DNA of 41,834 nucleotides from an uncultured Verrucomicrobia subdivision 3 bacterium (GCA_903875465.1 CAIQWB010000086.1:1-41834); one strand, 5' to 3'; positions 22,636 through 31,907 are shown, counted from the stretch's first letter. A program made the numbers and translations. The notes: generated by a model not told the origin, from the sequence alone.

Positions 22636-23832
22636 TTACTCCGGCTCAATTGGCGTTGGCAATTTATTGCCTGCCGGCAGGGTGAAATAGAAAGTCGTAC
22701 CCTTGCCGACTTCGCTCGCTGCCCACACCTCGCCGCCGTGGCTTTGGATGATGTGTTTGACAATGGACAGGCCCAGGCCGGTTCCACCCTGGTCGCGGGA
22801 GCGTGCCTTATCCACCCGGTAAAAGCGTTCAAACACACGGTCCAGCGCCTCGTTGGGGATCCCCGGGCCATCGTCGTTTACGGACAATTCAATCATCCCA
22901 GAATCCGATTGGCGGCCGCCCACGGTGACGTGCCCCTGGGTGCGGCCATATTTGATGGCATTGTCCACTAGATTGGATAACACTTGGTCCACGCGATTCG
23001 CATCCACTTGGGCCAGAAGGGCTGGGACCTGGTTGGCCAGGGTGGTACCGCGGGCCTCGGCTTTGCCATGCAGATCCGTGAGTACTTTTTCGGCCAGTTG
23101 GTGCATGTCCACGGCGTGCAAATTCAATTTCATCCGGCCGGATTCCAGCGCTGAAATCGTCAGTAAATCTTGAATGAGCAGATCCAATCGCTGGGCGTTG
23201 CGTTCGATGATTTTGAGAAAGCGTTCGGCCACTTCGGGATTGTTGCGCGCCCCATCAAGCAGGGTTTCGACGTAGCCTTTGATCAGGGACAGTGGAGTGC
23301 GTAACTCATGACTCACATTAGCCACAAATTCCTCGCGGGTGCGCTCAAGTTGCTTCAGCCGGGTCAGATCGTGAAAGACCAGGATGGTGCCGTCGCGCCC
23401 GCCCGCGGAATTAAACACTGCGGCCGCATTCACGCGCAGCCAGTGTTCATTGAGGTCAGGCAACTTTAATTCATAATCAAATACCTGGCCATCGTTTTCG
23501 ACGCGCTGGACCAGCGCGTCTAGTTCGGGTACGCGGAGCGCCTCCAAAATGGTTTTTCCACGCAGTTCAGCCTTGAGCTGAAACAAGTGCTTAAAGGCGC
23601 GATTGGCGAGGTAAATGCGCTGGTTCCGGTCCAGCAATAGAAGTCCCTCCAGCATGGAATTGAAGAGCACCTGCTGCTGGGCGTTGGCATCCGTCAAGGT
23701 TTGCTGCTGCCGCCGCTGCAAATCCTCCAAGTCCAGTAAATGTTTGCGTTGCAACCGGCTGAGCAATTGCCGGTGCCGTAAGTGCAAGACCACGAGCGTG
23801 GCCAGTAGCAAAATGGCAAGTGCCGCCCACAT
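22636..23832 (-). CDS. phoR: Phosphate-regulon sensor histidine kinase PhoR
   Basis: 398-aa kinase with a single N-terminal helix (MWAALAILLLATLVVLHL), a coiled-coil stretch (~25-55), a PAS domain (~55-155, LFNSMLEGLLLLDRNQRIYL), then HisKA with H175 (FVANVSHELRTPLS) and HATPase_c (NLVDNAIKYG, DDGPGIP, GTGLGLSIVKHI, GKGTTFYFTLPAG). It lacks an extracytoplasmic sensor domain, as expected for PhoR, which reads the Pst/PhoU state. It starts 2 nt after the phoB stop. The assignment rests on architecture plus the nearby pst-phoU operon and Pho-box-like repeats. Confidence 0.88.
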   Translation of the reverse strand: MWAALAILLLATLVVLHLRHRQLLSRLQRKHLLDLEDLQRRQQQTLTDANAQQQVLFNSMLEGLLLLDRNQRIYLANRAFKHLFQLKAELRGKTILEALRVPELDALVQRVENDGQVFDYELKLPDLNEHWLRVNAAAVFNSAGGRDGTILVFHDLTRLKQLERTREEFVANVSHELRTPLSLIKGYVETLLDGARNNPEVAERFLKIIERNAQRLDLLIQDLLTISALESGRMKLNLHAVDMHQLAEKVLTDLHGKAEARGTTLANQVPALLAQVDANRVDQVLSNLVDNAIKYGRTQGHVTVGGRQSDSGMIELSVNDDGPGIPNEALDRVFERFYRVDKARSRDQGGTGLGLSIVKHIIQSHGGEVWAASEVGKGTTFYFTLPAGNKLPTPIEPE

Positions 23833-23834
23833 GT

Positions 23835-24515
23835 TTATTCAACGAAGCGGTACCCCACGCCCCGGACGGTGTCCAAATGCTTGGAGGCAGGTCCCAGCTT
23901 TTCCCGCAAGCGGCGCATATGGGTGTCCACGGTGCGGGTATCGATCAAACTGTCGTATTCCCAAACATCGCGCAGGAGTTGGTCCCGGGATTGGACCCGG
24001 CCGGCCCGCTGGGCAAGCACGGTAAGGAGCTTGAATTCGGTGGCGGTCAGGTCAAAGGGCTTTTCCCGCCAGCTGGCCAAATGGCGGGGCGTATCGATGG
24101 AGAGATCACCGAAACGCAATAAATTTTCCGGCAATTCACCAGCCTGGCCTCGGGCGAGCAGTTTTTTAATGCGCAAGAGGAGTTCGCGCGTGCTGAAGGG
24201 CTTGGTAAGATAGTCATCCGCGCCGAGTTCAAGCCCCAGCACCCGGTCGATTTCGGCGGCTTTGGCAGTGAGCATGATGATAGGGACCCGCGAGGTGCTG
24301 GCATCCAGGCGCAAGGTTTTGCAGATTTCAAAACCATCCATCTCCGGAAGCATCACATCCAGGACGATTAAATCGGGCACTTGGGAGCGAGCTTTTTTTA
24401 GCGCTTCCGCACCATCCGTGGCCGTGCTGACGGTGTAACCGGATTGTTTCAAATTGAATTCAATCAGTTCCACCGCTTCCGGTTCGTCATCCACCACCAA
24501 AATTCGCGGCTTCAT
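23835..24515 (-). CDS. phoB: Phosphate-regulon response regulator PhoB
   Basis: 226-aa OmpR-family regulator. The receiver domain has D9/D10, phosphoacceptor D53 (LIVLDVMLPEMDG), T83 and K105 (LTKPFSTRE). The winged-helix domain (~130-226) ends in DTRTVDTHMRRLREKL and DTVRGVGYRFVE. The start is set at MKPRILVVDDEPE; an AGGAGG lies only two bases before this ATG, an unusually close Shine-Dalgarno, and the frame stays open 12 codons further up to a TTG. phoR follows 2 nt downstream. Tandem 11-bp repeats 50-75 nt upstream suggest autoregulation by phosphorylated PhoB. Confidence 0.9.
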   Translation of the reverse strand: MKPRILVVDDEPEAVELIEFNLKQSGYTVSTATDGAEALKKARSQVPDLIVLDVMLPEMDGFEICKTLRLDASTSRVPIIMLTAKAAEIDRVLGLELGADDYLTKPFSTRELLLRIKKLLARGQAGELPENLLRFGDLSIDTPRHLASWREKPFDLTATEFKLLTVLAQRAGRVQSRDQLLRDVWEYDSLIDTRTVDTHMRRLREKLGPASKHLDTVRGVGYRFVE

Positions 24516-24563
24516 CACCTCCTGAATAACATGCGCAAAATCGTCACACAATTTCTATTTTGG

Positions 24564-24590
24564 TTACAATTTGGTGACGGTCTGGTTATT
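24564..24590 (-). promoter_or_regulatory. Pho-box-like tandem repeats upstream of phoB
   Basis: Plus-strand units TTACA (24564), TGACG (24575) and TTATT (24586) repeat every 11 bp; in the phoB direction this reads CGTCA-N6-TGTAA. The spacing and orientation match PhoB boxes, and the core is shared with the pstS upstream region. A -10-like TAGAAA follows. The site also lies 40-65 nt upstream of the divergent NAD(P)HX dehydratase gene. Confidence 0.6.
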
Positions 24591-24627
24591 CTGTTCTCAT
24601 CTGGGTGGTCACCCACTAAAATGAATC

Positions 24628-25467
24628 ATGAATGAACCGCTAAAAAACTGGATCAATCCGGTCGAATTTGCAGCTTTTCCGCCGGTCCGGCCGCGCGAAA
24701 CGCACAAAGGCTCCTTTGGCCACCTGATGGTGGTCGCGGGTAGCATGGGCTATCACGGGGCGGCTGTGCTGGCTGTCCATGGTGCTCAGCGCGCCCAGCC
24801 GGGCTTGGTTACCCTGCTGGCCCAGGAGTCGATTTATTACCCGGTGGCTTCGCATTTGCAATCCGCCATGGTCAATGTCTGGTCCTCTGATATTCATCGT
24901 TTCGACAAAGCCAGCGGCATCCTGATGGGACCTGGGCTGGCGTCGGCGGATATGAATGACGATGTGAAGTCCATTTTCCGTCGGTTGTGGCGTGATTCCC
25001 CCGTGCCCGTGGTGGTTGATGCCACGGCGCTTGGGTGGCTGGTGGCGCATTCCCTGGGCAAGCACGTGGTGCGGGTGGTAACGCCGCATCCCGGTGAGGC
25101 GGCCACACTGCTGCGCCAGTCCGTGGCGGACATTCAGGCGAATCGCGAACGGACCGTGCGTGAGATTTCTCAGCGTTTTGGCAACTGCTGGGTGGTACTC
25201 AAAGGCCACGAAACATTGGTGGGCCGGGCCGAAGGCGAGATTTACATCAATCCCACCGGCAATCCGCACTTGGCCCAAGGGGGCAGCGGGGATGTGCTGG
25301 CGGGATTTATCGCCGGTTTGCTTGCCCAGCCAGCCTTGCAAGCAGACCCCGGATTAGCCGTTCGCTATGCGGTTTGGCAGCATGGTCTGGCGGCCGATCA
25401 GTTGCAGCAGCGGCGCAAGAATTGGATTGTTGAGGATTTGGTCAATGAATTAGGCAATGTGCGCTGA
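24628..25467 (+). CDS. nnrD: Stand-alone ADP/ATP-dependent NAD(P)H-hydrate dehydratase
   Basis: 279-aa dehydratase of the ribokinase-like YjeF_C family, acting on S-NAD(P)HX. Visible motifs are THKGSFGHLMVVAGSMGYHG, VVDATAL, TPHPGEAATLL, VVLKGHETLVG and GGSGDVLAGFIAGLL (nucleotide binding and catalytic Asp). It has no epimerase domain, unlike the fusion at 12721-14253, so the genome encodes at least two dehydratases. It is divergent from phoB, with the Pho-box-like repeats between them. ATG 24628 is the natural start; translation as far as the FAAFPPVRP segment agrees with family N-termini. Confidence 0.9.
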   Translation: MNEPLKNWINPVEFAAFPPVRPRETHKGSFGHLMVVAGSMGYHGAAVLAVHGAQRAQPGLVTLLAQESIYYPVASHLQSAMVNVWSSDIHRFDKASGILMGPGLASADMNDDVKSIFRRLWRDSPVPVVVDATALGWLVAHSLGKHVVRVVTPHPGEAATLLRQSVADIQANRERTVREISQRFGNCWVVLKGHETLVGRAEGEIYINPTGNPHLAQGGSGDVLAGFIAGLLAQPALQADPGLAVRYAVWQHGLAADQLQQRRKNWIVEDLVNELGNVR

Positions 25468-25517
25468 ATTTGCTTTCGCCGCGCGCGGCTATTTGCTAAA
25501 AGCAGCGGGTGTTTAAG

Positions 25518-26468
25518 ATGTTTTGGTTCAGGTTCATCATGGCGTGGTGTGTTTGCGGACTCTGGCTGTCTGTGAATGCCGCTGATAATTTCTCGCTCGC
25601 GGATGGTTCCACGCTTTCGGGTGATATTGTCACGTTCAACGATGCCGGGGTTATCATCCGGCTGCCAGGGGACAAATATACCGACCGCATGCCGTGGACC
25701 AAATTCTCGCAGGAAGGGCTGCAACAATTGGGCCAGAATCCCAAGATCAAACCGTTGGTGGAGCCGTTTATGGAGTTGCCGCCCACCGAAAAAGTAAAAC
25801 GCACTGACACTGTGCAAATCAAGGAGGTCTCCCGGTTGGCCATTCCTGCGCATAAATCAGTAATCGGGGGACTGGCCTCCTCCTCGGTTGGGTTGTTTCT
25901 ATTATTCCTCATCTACGCAGCCAACCTCTATGCTGGTTTCGAGGTGGCGGCTTGCCGTGGGCGCCCTGTGGGCACGGTCATGGGGTTGTCAGCGGTTGTA
26001 CCCATCATTGGGCCCGCCATATTCTTCCTGATGCCCACCAATCAGGTTGCGCCCGTGGTTAACATAACCTCCACCGAGACTGAAGCTGCCGCCGCGATCG
26101 CGGTGGGCGGAGCCGGGGCTGGTAACACGGCGGAAGCACTTGCTGCCGCCGATATTCAAGTTGCCGCCGTGGCCGCCAATGCACCGGCGAGTGTGCCCAC
26201 ACAGACCTTCAAGCGCGGCCAGTTTACTTTCAACCGCCGGTTTTTTGAGACCAAATTTGCAGGATTTTTCAAGTTCCCCCGCAGCGAGGCCGATCAAAAA
26301 CTCGAATTGAGCGTTAAAACTCCGGCCGGCCTTCTGGTGGTGCAGCGGATCAGCCAATTGGGGCAGAATGAAGTGCATTTGGAAGTGCTTGATGGCGCTG
26401 GGCCCCAAGTAATTCAGGTGCCCTTTGGTGACATTCAAGAGATCAACCTCAAACCCGTTCCTGCTTGA
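25518..26468 (+). CDS. Exported hypothetical protein with two central membrane helices
   Basis: ~316-aa protein of no named family. A signal peptide (MFWFRFIMAWCVCGLWLSVNA) is followed by a small beta domain (ADNFSLADGSTLSGDIVTF, WTKFSQEGLQQL) of a kind common in Verrucomicrobia secreted proteins. Two helices (SSVGLFLLFLIYAANLYAGF, GLSAVVPIIGPAIFFLMP) follow, then an Ala-rich low-complexity linker (~185-235). The C-terminal globular domain is TFKRGQFTFNRRFFETKFAG through ...FGDIQEINLKP. The stop overlaps the TTG start of the adenylate kinase gene. Function unknown. Confidence 0.72.
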   Translation: MFWFRFIMAWCVCGLWLSVNAADNFSLADGSTLSGDIVTFNDAGVIIRLPGDKYTDRMPWTKFSQEGLQQLGQNPKIKPLVEPFMELPPTEKVKRTDTVQIKEVSRLAIPAHKSVIGGLASSSVGLFLLFLIYAANLYAGFEVAACRGRPVGTVMGLSAVVPIIGPAIFFLMPTNQVAPVVNITSTETEAAAAIAVGGAGAGNTAEALAAADIQVAAVAANAPASVPTQTFKRGQFTFNRRFFETKFAGFFKFPRSEADQKLELSVKTPAGLLVVQRISQLGQNEVHLEVLDGAGPQVIQVPFGDIQEINLKPVPA

Positions 26469-27046
26469 AATATCGCAGCATCCTCCTATTTGGCGCTCCC
26501 GGGGCGGGGAAGGGCACCCAGGGAAAAATTCTGGGGGTCATCCCGCATTTTTTCCATTGCGCCTGCGGCGATGTATTTCGCAGTTTGCGGACAGATACCC
26601 CGCTGGGAAAAGTGTTTGTTGAATATTCTAGTCGTGGGGAATTGGTACCGGACGGTCCTACCATTGAGTTGTGGAGTCAATTTATCAAGACTTCCATTCA
26701 AATCGGCAAATACAACCCCGAGCTGGACACCTTGGTTTTAGATGGGATTCCCCGCAACGTTGCCCAAGCGGAGATTTTGCGCGACGTGCTGGATGTCGTG
26801 GGGGTTTATTATCTCCATTGCAATAATTTTGAAAACCTGGTGAAACGAATTCAACGCCGTGCCCTCAAGGAGAACCGGCTAGACGATGCAAATTTGGAAG
26901 TCATCCGTCATCGCATCAAGACTTATGAGTCGGAGACCGCCCCTCTGCTCAAGCATTACGGTCTGAAACTTGTGCATGACATCGAAGCCGACCAGACGCC
27001 AGCCAAAGTGCTGGGGGACATTCTGCGCACGGCGGCGACGCGTTGA
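26465..27046 (+). CDS. adk: Adenylate kinase (nucleoside monophosphate kinase)
   Basis: 193-aa short-lid nucleotide kinase that interconverts AMP + ATP and 2 ADP. The P-loop is GAPGAGKGTQ. The NMP-binding region is CACGDVFRSLRTDTPLG and LVLDGIPRNVAQAE (normally DGFPR; here DGIPR), with a compact lid arginine region RIQRRALKENRLDD. The start is a TTG overlapping the upstream stop by 4 nt; the residues from MKYRSILLFG align with the family start. It may not be the housekeeping copy: the lid is minimal and the sequence divergent. Confidence 0.82.
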   Translation: MKYRSILLFGAPGAGKGTQGKILGVIPHFFHCACGDVFRSLRTDTPLGKVFVEYSSRGELVPDGPTIELWSQFIKTSIQIGKYNPELDTLVLDGIPRNVAQAEILRDVLDVVGVYYLHCNNFENLVKRIQRRALKENRLDDANLEVIRHRIKTYESETAPLLKHYGLKLVHDIEADQTPAKVLGDILRTAATR

Positions 27047-27214
27047 TAAATCGTTTTGGGTGAAGGCTTTAAGCGTGTCTGGCGTAATTTTTTAGAATTG
27101 TTTAAACTCAAATCCCCCTACGTTTCCGCTCAGCGCACCTTCGGGCTAGTTGGCTTGGCCTCACTCGCTCATCCCAAGACCAAAATATTCTTAATTTCAC
27201 AGCAGCTCTAAGCC

Positions 27215-28162
27215 ATGCCACCTTTAAAAACCATTTTCATGGGAACGGCGGATCTCTCCGGCACTACCCTGAGCGCCCTCCTGACTGAACCACAAATCGG
27301 CGTGGTTGCCGTGGTTACCCAGCCGGATAAACCCAAGGGCCGTAACTTGGAAGCGCAGCCCTCGTTGGTAAAGGTCTTAGGCCAGCAAGCCAATGTGCCA
27401 GTACTCCAGCCTCCCCGCGCTCGGGATCCGGAGTTTCTCGCCGCCTTGCGTCCTTACGAGCCGGACTTAATCGTCGTGGCTGCATACGGTCAAATACTGC
27501 CTGCGGCCATTTTGGAACTGCCCAAACACGGCTGCCTCAACGTTCACACCTCGCTCCTCCCCAAATACCGGGGTGCTGCCCCCATCCAATGGGCGATTGC
27601 GAATGGTGACACTGAAACCGGGGTCACCATCATGAAAATGGACATGGGCATGGATACTGGCCCCATCCTCGCGCAACGAGTCACGGGCATCACGCCTGAA
27701 GATGACGGCGCAAGCCTCCATGACCGGTTGGCGCTGTTGGGCGCGGAATTATTAATTGCCACCATCCCGGGCTATGTGGCTGGGGAAATTCTCCCGAAAC
27801 CACAACCCCTGATTGGGGCAACTCATGCCGCCAAGATTAAAAAGGAAGATGGCCAGGTGGATTGGTCCCAACCTGCCGGGATAATTTGGAATCGCTTCCG
27901 CGCGTTTACCCCCTGGCCGGGGGCCTTTACCTCTTGGACTGCCGGCACCAAAGTACATCGGTTAAAAATTTGGTCCGCCCAAGTCGTGGCAGGCAATGGT
28001 CAGCCCGGGGAAATTTTGCATGCCGGTCCGGATGGGATTGTGGTAGCCTGCGGAGCCGACGCATTGTGCATCTCGCAATTGCAACGCGAAGGCGGGCGAC
28101 GACTTGCCCCCCGGGAATTTCTGGCTGGGCATCCCTTACTGCCAGGGGAAAAACTTTGGTGA
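27215..28162 (+). CDS. fmt: Methionyl-tRNA formyltransferase
   Basis: 315-aa enzyme that formylates initiator Met-tRNA with 10-formyl-THF. The N-terminal catalytic domain shows FMGTADLSGTTL, VVTQPDKPKGR and NVHTSLLPKYRGAAPIQWA (catalytic Asn/His and the SLLP loop), with the catalytic Asp in MKMDMGMDTGPIL. The C-terminal tRNA-binding domain has WNRFRAFTPWPGAFT. Length is normal. It starts at ATG 27215 after a 168-nt spacer with no recognisable gene, and is convergent with phoU. The usual partner def is not adjacent. Confidence 0.96.
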   Translation: MPPLKTIFMGTADLSGTTLSALLTEPQIGVVAVVTQPDKPKGRNLEAQPSLVKVLGQQANVPVLQPPRARDPEFLAALRPYEPDLIVVAAYGQILPAAILELPKHGCLNVHTSLLPKYRGAAPIQWAIANGDTETGVTIMKMDMGMDTGPILAQRVTGITPEDDGASLHDRLALLGAELLIATIPGYVAGEILPKPQPLIGATHAAKIKKEDGQVDWSQPAGIIWNRFRAFTPWPGAFTSWTAGTKVHRLKIWSAQVVAGNGQPGEILHAGPDGIVVACGADALCISQLQREGGRRLAPREFLAGHPLLPGEKLW

Positions 28163-28193
28163 TTCAGGAGCTTGGCTCAATTTAGTTGGCGAG

Positions 28194-28868
28194 CTAATTC
28201 CCAAGAACCGGTCCTTTGGCTCCGGTGTGGCGGATATCCTGGGCTTCGCACAAATAAACCACATCCTCGGCCACGTTGGTGGCGTGGTCCGCAATCCGCT
28301 CCAAGCTTTTGGAGACCACCATCAAGTGCAGACAGCGGCCAACTGACTGAGGATCCTCGGCCATATGCTGAACGAGTATGCGATGGATTTCCTTATTGAG
28401 GGCGTCCACTTGCCGATCCCGGGGAATCAAAGCCCGGGCGGCGACGGAATCCTTTTGCACAAAGGCATCCAGTGACAGTTTAAGCATTTCCAGCGCCAGC
28501 CCCGCCAGCCGGGGAAGGTCCACTTGAAATTTCAAGGGTGGTTCCTGGGCCAGGTCACCAGCACGTTTCGCAATTTTACTCGCCTCATCCCCAATTCGTT
28601 CGAGATTTTGAGCGATTTTCATGGCCACGGTTACCAACCGCAAATCAGTGGCCAACGGCGCTTTGGTAAGCAGGTGAATTACTAATTCGTCAATTTCAAC
28701 CTCCAATTGGTCAATCAGCCGGTCGTCTTCCTTGACGGTCAAGGCCTGCTGATAGTCCCTTTGAACCAGTGCGGCCACCGCCCGGTTTACCGCCGTTTCG
28801 GCATAGCTGGCCATCCGCAGCAGTTTTTGCCGCAATGCATCCAAGCCCATTTCAAAGTGCAGGTCCAT
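28194..28868 (-). CDS. phoU: Phosphate transport system regulator PhoU
   Basis: 224-aa all-helical protein with two three-helix PhoU bundles. Metal/ligand motifs are visible: EDDRLIDQLEVEIDE and AQNLERIGDEASKIA in the first half; RDRQVDALNKEIHR and KSLERIADHATNVAED in the second. It mediates inhibition of PhoR kinase through the Pst transporter when phosphate is plentiful. It is the last gene of the pst operon. I use ATG 28868 (MDLHFEMGLDALRQ); an in-frame TTG at 28892 that overlaps the pstB stop is the alternative. Confidence 0.95.
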   Translation of the reverse strand: MDLHFEMGLDALRQKLLRMASYAETAVNRAVAALVQRDYQQALTVKEDDRLIDQLEVEIDELVIHLLTKAPLATDLRLVTVAMKIAQNLERIGDEASKIAKRAGDLAQEPPLKFQVDLPRLAGLALEMLKLSLDAFVQKDSVAARALIPRDRQVDALNKEIHRILVQHMAEDPQSVGRCLHLMVVSKSLERIADHATNVAEDVVYLCEAQDIRHTGAKGPVLGN

Positions 28869-28888
28869 AGTTGCTTGTTCCGCCGGGC

Positions 28889-29707
28889 TCAACCAAACCG
28901 GCCGGTCACATAATCCTCCGTCTGTTTGCGAGCCGGATTGGTGAAAATTTTGGTGGTGGCATCGTATTCCACCAGCTCACCCAGGTAGAAAAACGCGGTT
29001 TGATCTGAAATGCGCGCCGCCTGCTGCATGTTGTGCGTCACGATCACGATGGTGAAATTTTCCTTCAATTCCAAAATCAGCTCCTCCACCCGGGCGGTGG
29101 CAATCGGGTCCAGGGCGGATGCGGGTTCATCCATTAAGATGATTTCCGGTTTGATGGCAATGGCACGGGCAATGCAGAGGCGCTGCTGCTGGCCACCGGA
29201 CAATCCCAAAGCACTGGCGTGCAAACGGTCTTTCACTTCATCCCATAAAGCCGCTCCCCGCAAACTTTCCTCCACCGACGACTCCAGAGAGGATTTGTCC
29301 CGCATCCCGTGCAAACGCAAACCATAAGCCACATTTTCAAAAATTGATTTCGGAAACGGATTGGATTTTTGAAACACCATGCCCACCCGCTTGCGCAATT
29401 CGATGACATCTACATCGGCTCCATAAATGTCGTGGCCGCCGATTTTCACCGAACCTTCGATCCGAACGTTGTCAATCAGATCGTTCATCCGGTTCAGACA
29501 GCGGAGCAGGGTGGATTTCCCGCAACCGGAAGGGCCAATAAAGGCCGTCACCACCCGTTCACGTAGAGTCAGGGAGATGTTTTTCAGCGCTTTGGTGGCC
29601 CCATAGTAGAGTGCCAGGTTTTCGATGGTGATCAACGGCACGCCACGGGCCGCTGGTGCGGCGTTAACGTCCGTCAGCATCGTCGTTGGCAGGGAAATTT
29701 CCGGCAT
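28889..29707 (-). CDS. pstB: Phosphate ABC transporter ATP-binding protein PstB
   Basis: 272-aa ATPase driving high-affinity phosphate uptake. Walker [11 protein letters not shown]-loop [11 protein letters not shown] (the PstB-typical NPFP), signature LSGGQQQR, Walker [13 protein letters not shown] and the switch His in IVTHNMQQA are all intact. The start is at MPEISLPTT, 7 nt past the pstA stop; the open frame upstream lies in pstA. Confidence 0.97.
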   Translation of the reverse strand: MPEISLPTTMLTDVNAAPAARGVPLITIENLALYYGATKALKNISLTLRERVVTAFIGPSGCGKSTLLRCLNRMNDLIDNVRIEGSVKIGGHDIYGADVDVIELRKRVGMVFQKSNPFPKSIFENVAYGLRLHGMRDKSSLESSVEESLRGAALWDEVKDRLHASALGLSGGQQQRLCIARAIAIKPEIILMDEPASALDPIATARVEELILELKENFTIVIVTHNMQQAARISDQTAFFYLGELVEYDATTKIFTNPARKQTEDYVTGRFG

Positions 29708-29714
29708 AAATGGA

Positions 29715-30656
29715 TTAGTGTAACGAACGCAGGTTGCGCCGCATTTTCGAGCGCACGAAAATGGCGGCAAGGTTCAAGGCAAACGTCAGGATCAAAAGCA
29801 CCAGCACAGTCGCATATAAAATAGGCTGCGTCTGGTCAATATTTGGCGATTGTGTGGAAAGCACAAACACATGGTACCCCAAATCCATAAACTGGTCGGT
29901 CAGGTGCGTGGGCAAATCAGACATATAATATGCCACCCCAGTGAAAAGGATGGGGGCAACTTCACCGGCGGCCCGGCTCACGGCCAGGATGCCGCCCGTG
30001 AGGATGCCGGGAAGCGCTTGCGGCAGGACGATCTTGAAAATCGTTTTCAATTTGGTCGCCCCCAACGCCAGGCTGGCTTCCCGCAAGCCTGGCGGCACCG
30101 CCTTGAGGGCTTCTTCCGTGGCCACGATTACCACTGGCATGGTCATTACTGCCAGGGTTAGCGATGCCCAGATCAAAGATGGATGGCCCCACGCTTTTTC
30201 ACCGTTATTAAACAGGAGATCCAAGTTATGCCCCACGAAATTAATGAAAAAGCCCAAGCCAAACAGTCCAAAAACCACCGAGGGCACACCCGCCAGATTA
30301 TTCACGGCGATACGAATGATCCGGGTAGTCAGTGCGGTGTTGTGGGCGTATTCCGTCAAATAAACTGCGGTGATCACTCCCACTGGCAGCACAAAAATTG
30401 TCATTAAGACAACTCGAATGGTGGTACCCACGATCATGGGAAGAATTCCAGTCGTGGCGGGATCAAATACATCCTTCTTCGGAATGGTGGAGACAAAGCG
30501 CCAGGATAATCCCGGCCAGCCATGGACGACGATGTTCACCAGCACCACTCCCAGCAGGGCGACAATCAAATACGTTGCAAAGCCGGTGATGCCCGTGAAA
30601 AAGAAGGAACTGTAACGAAATTCCTTCGCCCGGAAATTCTTGGTGGCGGGTTGCAT
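29715..30656 (-). CDS. pstA: Phosphate ABC transporter permease PstA
   Basis: 313-aa inner-membrane permease with about six helices. The coupling EAA loop is [20 protein letters not shown], and the pore-lining segment [17 protein letters not shown] is typical of the family. The ATG shares a base with the pstC stop (TGATG). It forms the transmembrane channel together with PstC. Confidence 0.96.
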   Translation of the reverse strand: MQPATKNFRAKEFRYSSFFFTGITGFATYLIVALLGVVLVNIVVHGWPGLSWRFVSTIPKKDVFDPATTGILPMIVGTTIRVVLMTIFVLPVGVITAVYLTEYAHNTALTTRIIRIAVNNLAGVPSVVFGLFGLGFFINFVGHNLDLLFNNGEKAWGHPSLIWASLTLAVMTMPVVIVATEEALKAVPPGLREASLALGATKLKTIFKIVLPQALPGILTGGILAVSRAAGEVAPILFTGVAYYMSDLPTHLTDQFMDLGYHVFVLSTQSPNIDQTQPILYATVLVLLILTFALNLAAIFVRSKMRRNLRSLH

Positions 30657-31837
30657 CAGGCCTTGCCCTCCAGGCGCTTTTTCAAGCGTTCCATCACCAT
30701 TTGGGCCGCCATGTTGGAAAGAAACGTCACCACAAACAGCAGGGAACCGATCAAAAATAAAATACGGTAATGATCTCCCCCGGCCACAACCTCCCCCATT
30801 TCAGCGGCAATAGTCGCCGTAATGGTCCGGGCCGAATCAAAGAGGTTCCAAGACATGATGCTAGCATTGCCGCTGGCCAATAGCACAATCATGGTTTCCC
30901 CCATGGCCCGGCCAAATCCCAGGACGATCGCCGCAAACACCCCGGGTATGGCGGCGGGCAGTACCACCTGCCAGGCGGCCTGCCAGCGGGAAGCCCCCAA
31001 GGCCAGGGCTGCTTGGGTGAAGCTGCGCGGCACACTGGTCAGCGCGTCCTCTGCAATGGAAAAAACCACTGGTATAATGGCAAAGCCCAGGCCAATTCCA
31101 GCCACAAACGCGTTTAGTCGGGATTCATACCCGAAAGTTTTTTGCAGCACCGTGGCAATCACGATCAGGGCAAAAAACCCCACCACGACGGAAGGTACCC
31201 CGGATAACAACTCAATGGCCGGTTTGATGACTTCCTTGAACTTGGGCCGCGCCAATTGCGATACGTAAATGGCCGCAGCCAGGGCTAGCGGCACCGCGAA
31301 GAGCAAGGCCACCACTGTGGCTTTGATGCTGCCCACGATTAGCGGCACGATATTGTATTTTTTGATGGTGGAGACGGGCTGCCAAATGAAGGACGGCTGT
31401 TCATAACCTGTCCATTTGTAGGGCAAAAACAAATAACGCCATTCAGTCGTATTTATCCGGGCATCTTTGTCATCAGGAGCTTCCTTGGCCGCATCTAGCT
31501 TGGTCTGCATAAGCAGGAGCTTGGTATCCCGGTCCATGCTTGCAAATTGTTCCGGGGTGAGTTCCAAGTAGGCTTGCAGGACCTCCGGCGGGGTTTTGTC
31601 CATGTCTGCCAGCGGGATTACTGTTTGGGTGGCCGCACTATTGATCTGCCCCAGCAGGAGCGGGACTGCCTCCCGGGTGACGAAGGCGAAAATTAAAAAA
31701 ACCATCACGATGGCCGTTAGCGAGACGAGAAAAATCAGCTTCTCGGCGACCCACTCTACCGGATGCCAGCTCTGACCGCGCTTGATACCAGTCCATACTT
31801 GCCGATCCGGTTTTGTCTGGTTGTTATTTTGGCTCAC
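30656..31837 (-). CDS. pstC: Phosphate ABC transporter permease PstC with an enlarged loop
   Basis: 393-aa permease, ~75 residues longer than E. coli PstC. After the first helix (LIFLVSLTAIVMVFLIFAF) there is a ~100-residue hydrophilic segment (about 60-160, with LELTPEQFASMDRDTK and INTTEWRYLFLPYKW) before the second helix (GSIKATVVALLFAVPLAL). This should face the periplasm and is the source of the extra length. The coupling loop is TQAALALGASRWQAAWQ, and ELLSGVPSVVVGFFAL is the conserved pore segment. It begins 57 nt after the pstS terminator-like stem. Confidence 0.95.
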   Translation of the reverse strand: MSQNNNQTKPDRQVWTGIKRGQSWHPVEWVAEKLIFLVSLTAIVMVFLIFAFVTREAVPLLLGQINSAATQTVIPLADMDKTPPEVLQAYLELTPEQFASMDRDTKLLLMQTKLDAAKEAPDDKDARINTTEWRYLFLPYKWTGYEQPSFIWQPVSTIKKYNIVPLIVGSIKATVVALLFAVPLALAAAIYVSQLARPKFKEVIKPAIELLSGVPSVVVGFFALIVIATVLQKTFGYESRLNAFVAGIGLGFAIIPVVFSIAEDALTSVPRSFTQAALALGASRWQAAWQVVLPAAIPGVFAAIVLGFGRAMGETMIVLLASGNASIMSWNLFDSARTITATIAAEMGEVVAGGDHYRILFLIGSLLFVVTFLSNMAAQMVMERLKKRLEGKA

Positions 31838-31907
31838 TTTTGATGTGGTGCGGGGGAAACGTTCACTTGCTGGTCAGACGTTTGGCCCGGTTAAATGGTA
31901 AGTTCTC

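Noticed and set aside
23835-24551. Upstream TTG start for PhoB
   Set aside because: The extra 12 residues have no counterpart in the family and the ATG at 24515 begins the canonical receiver domain.
26465-27046. Reading this gene as shikimate or cytidylate kinase
   Set aside because: The P-loop GAPGAGKGTQ and the DG(I)PR motif order match adenylate kinase; shikimate kinase has GxGKT/S with different downstream motifs.
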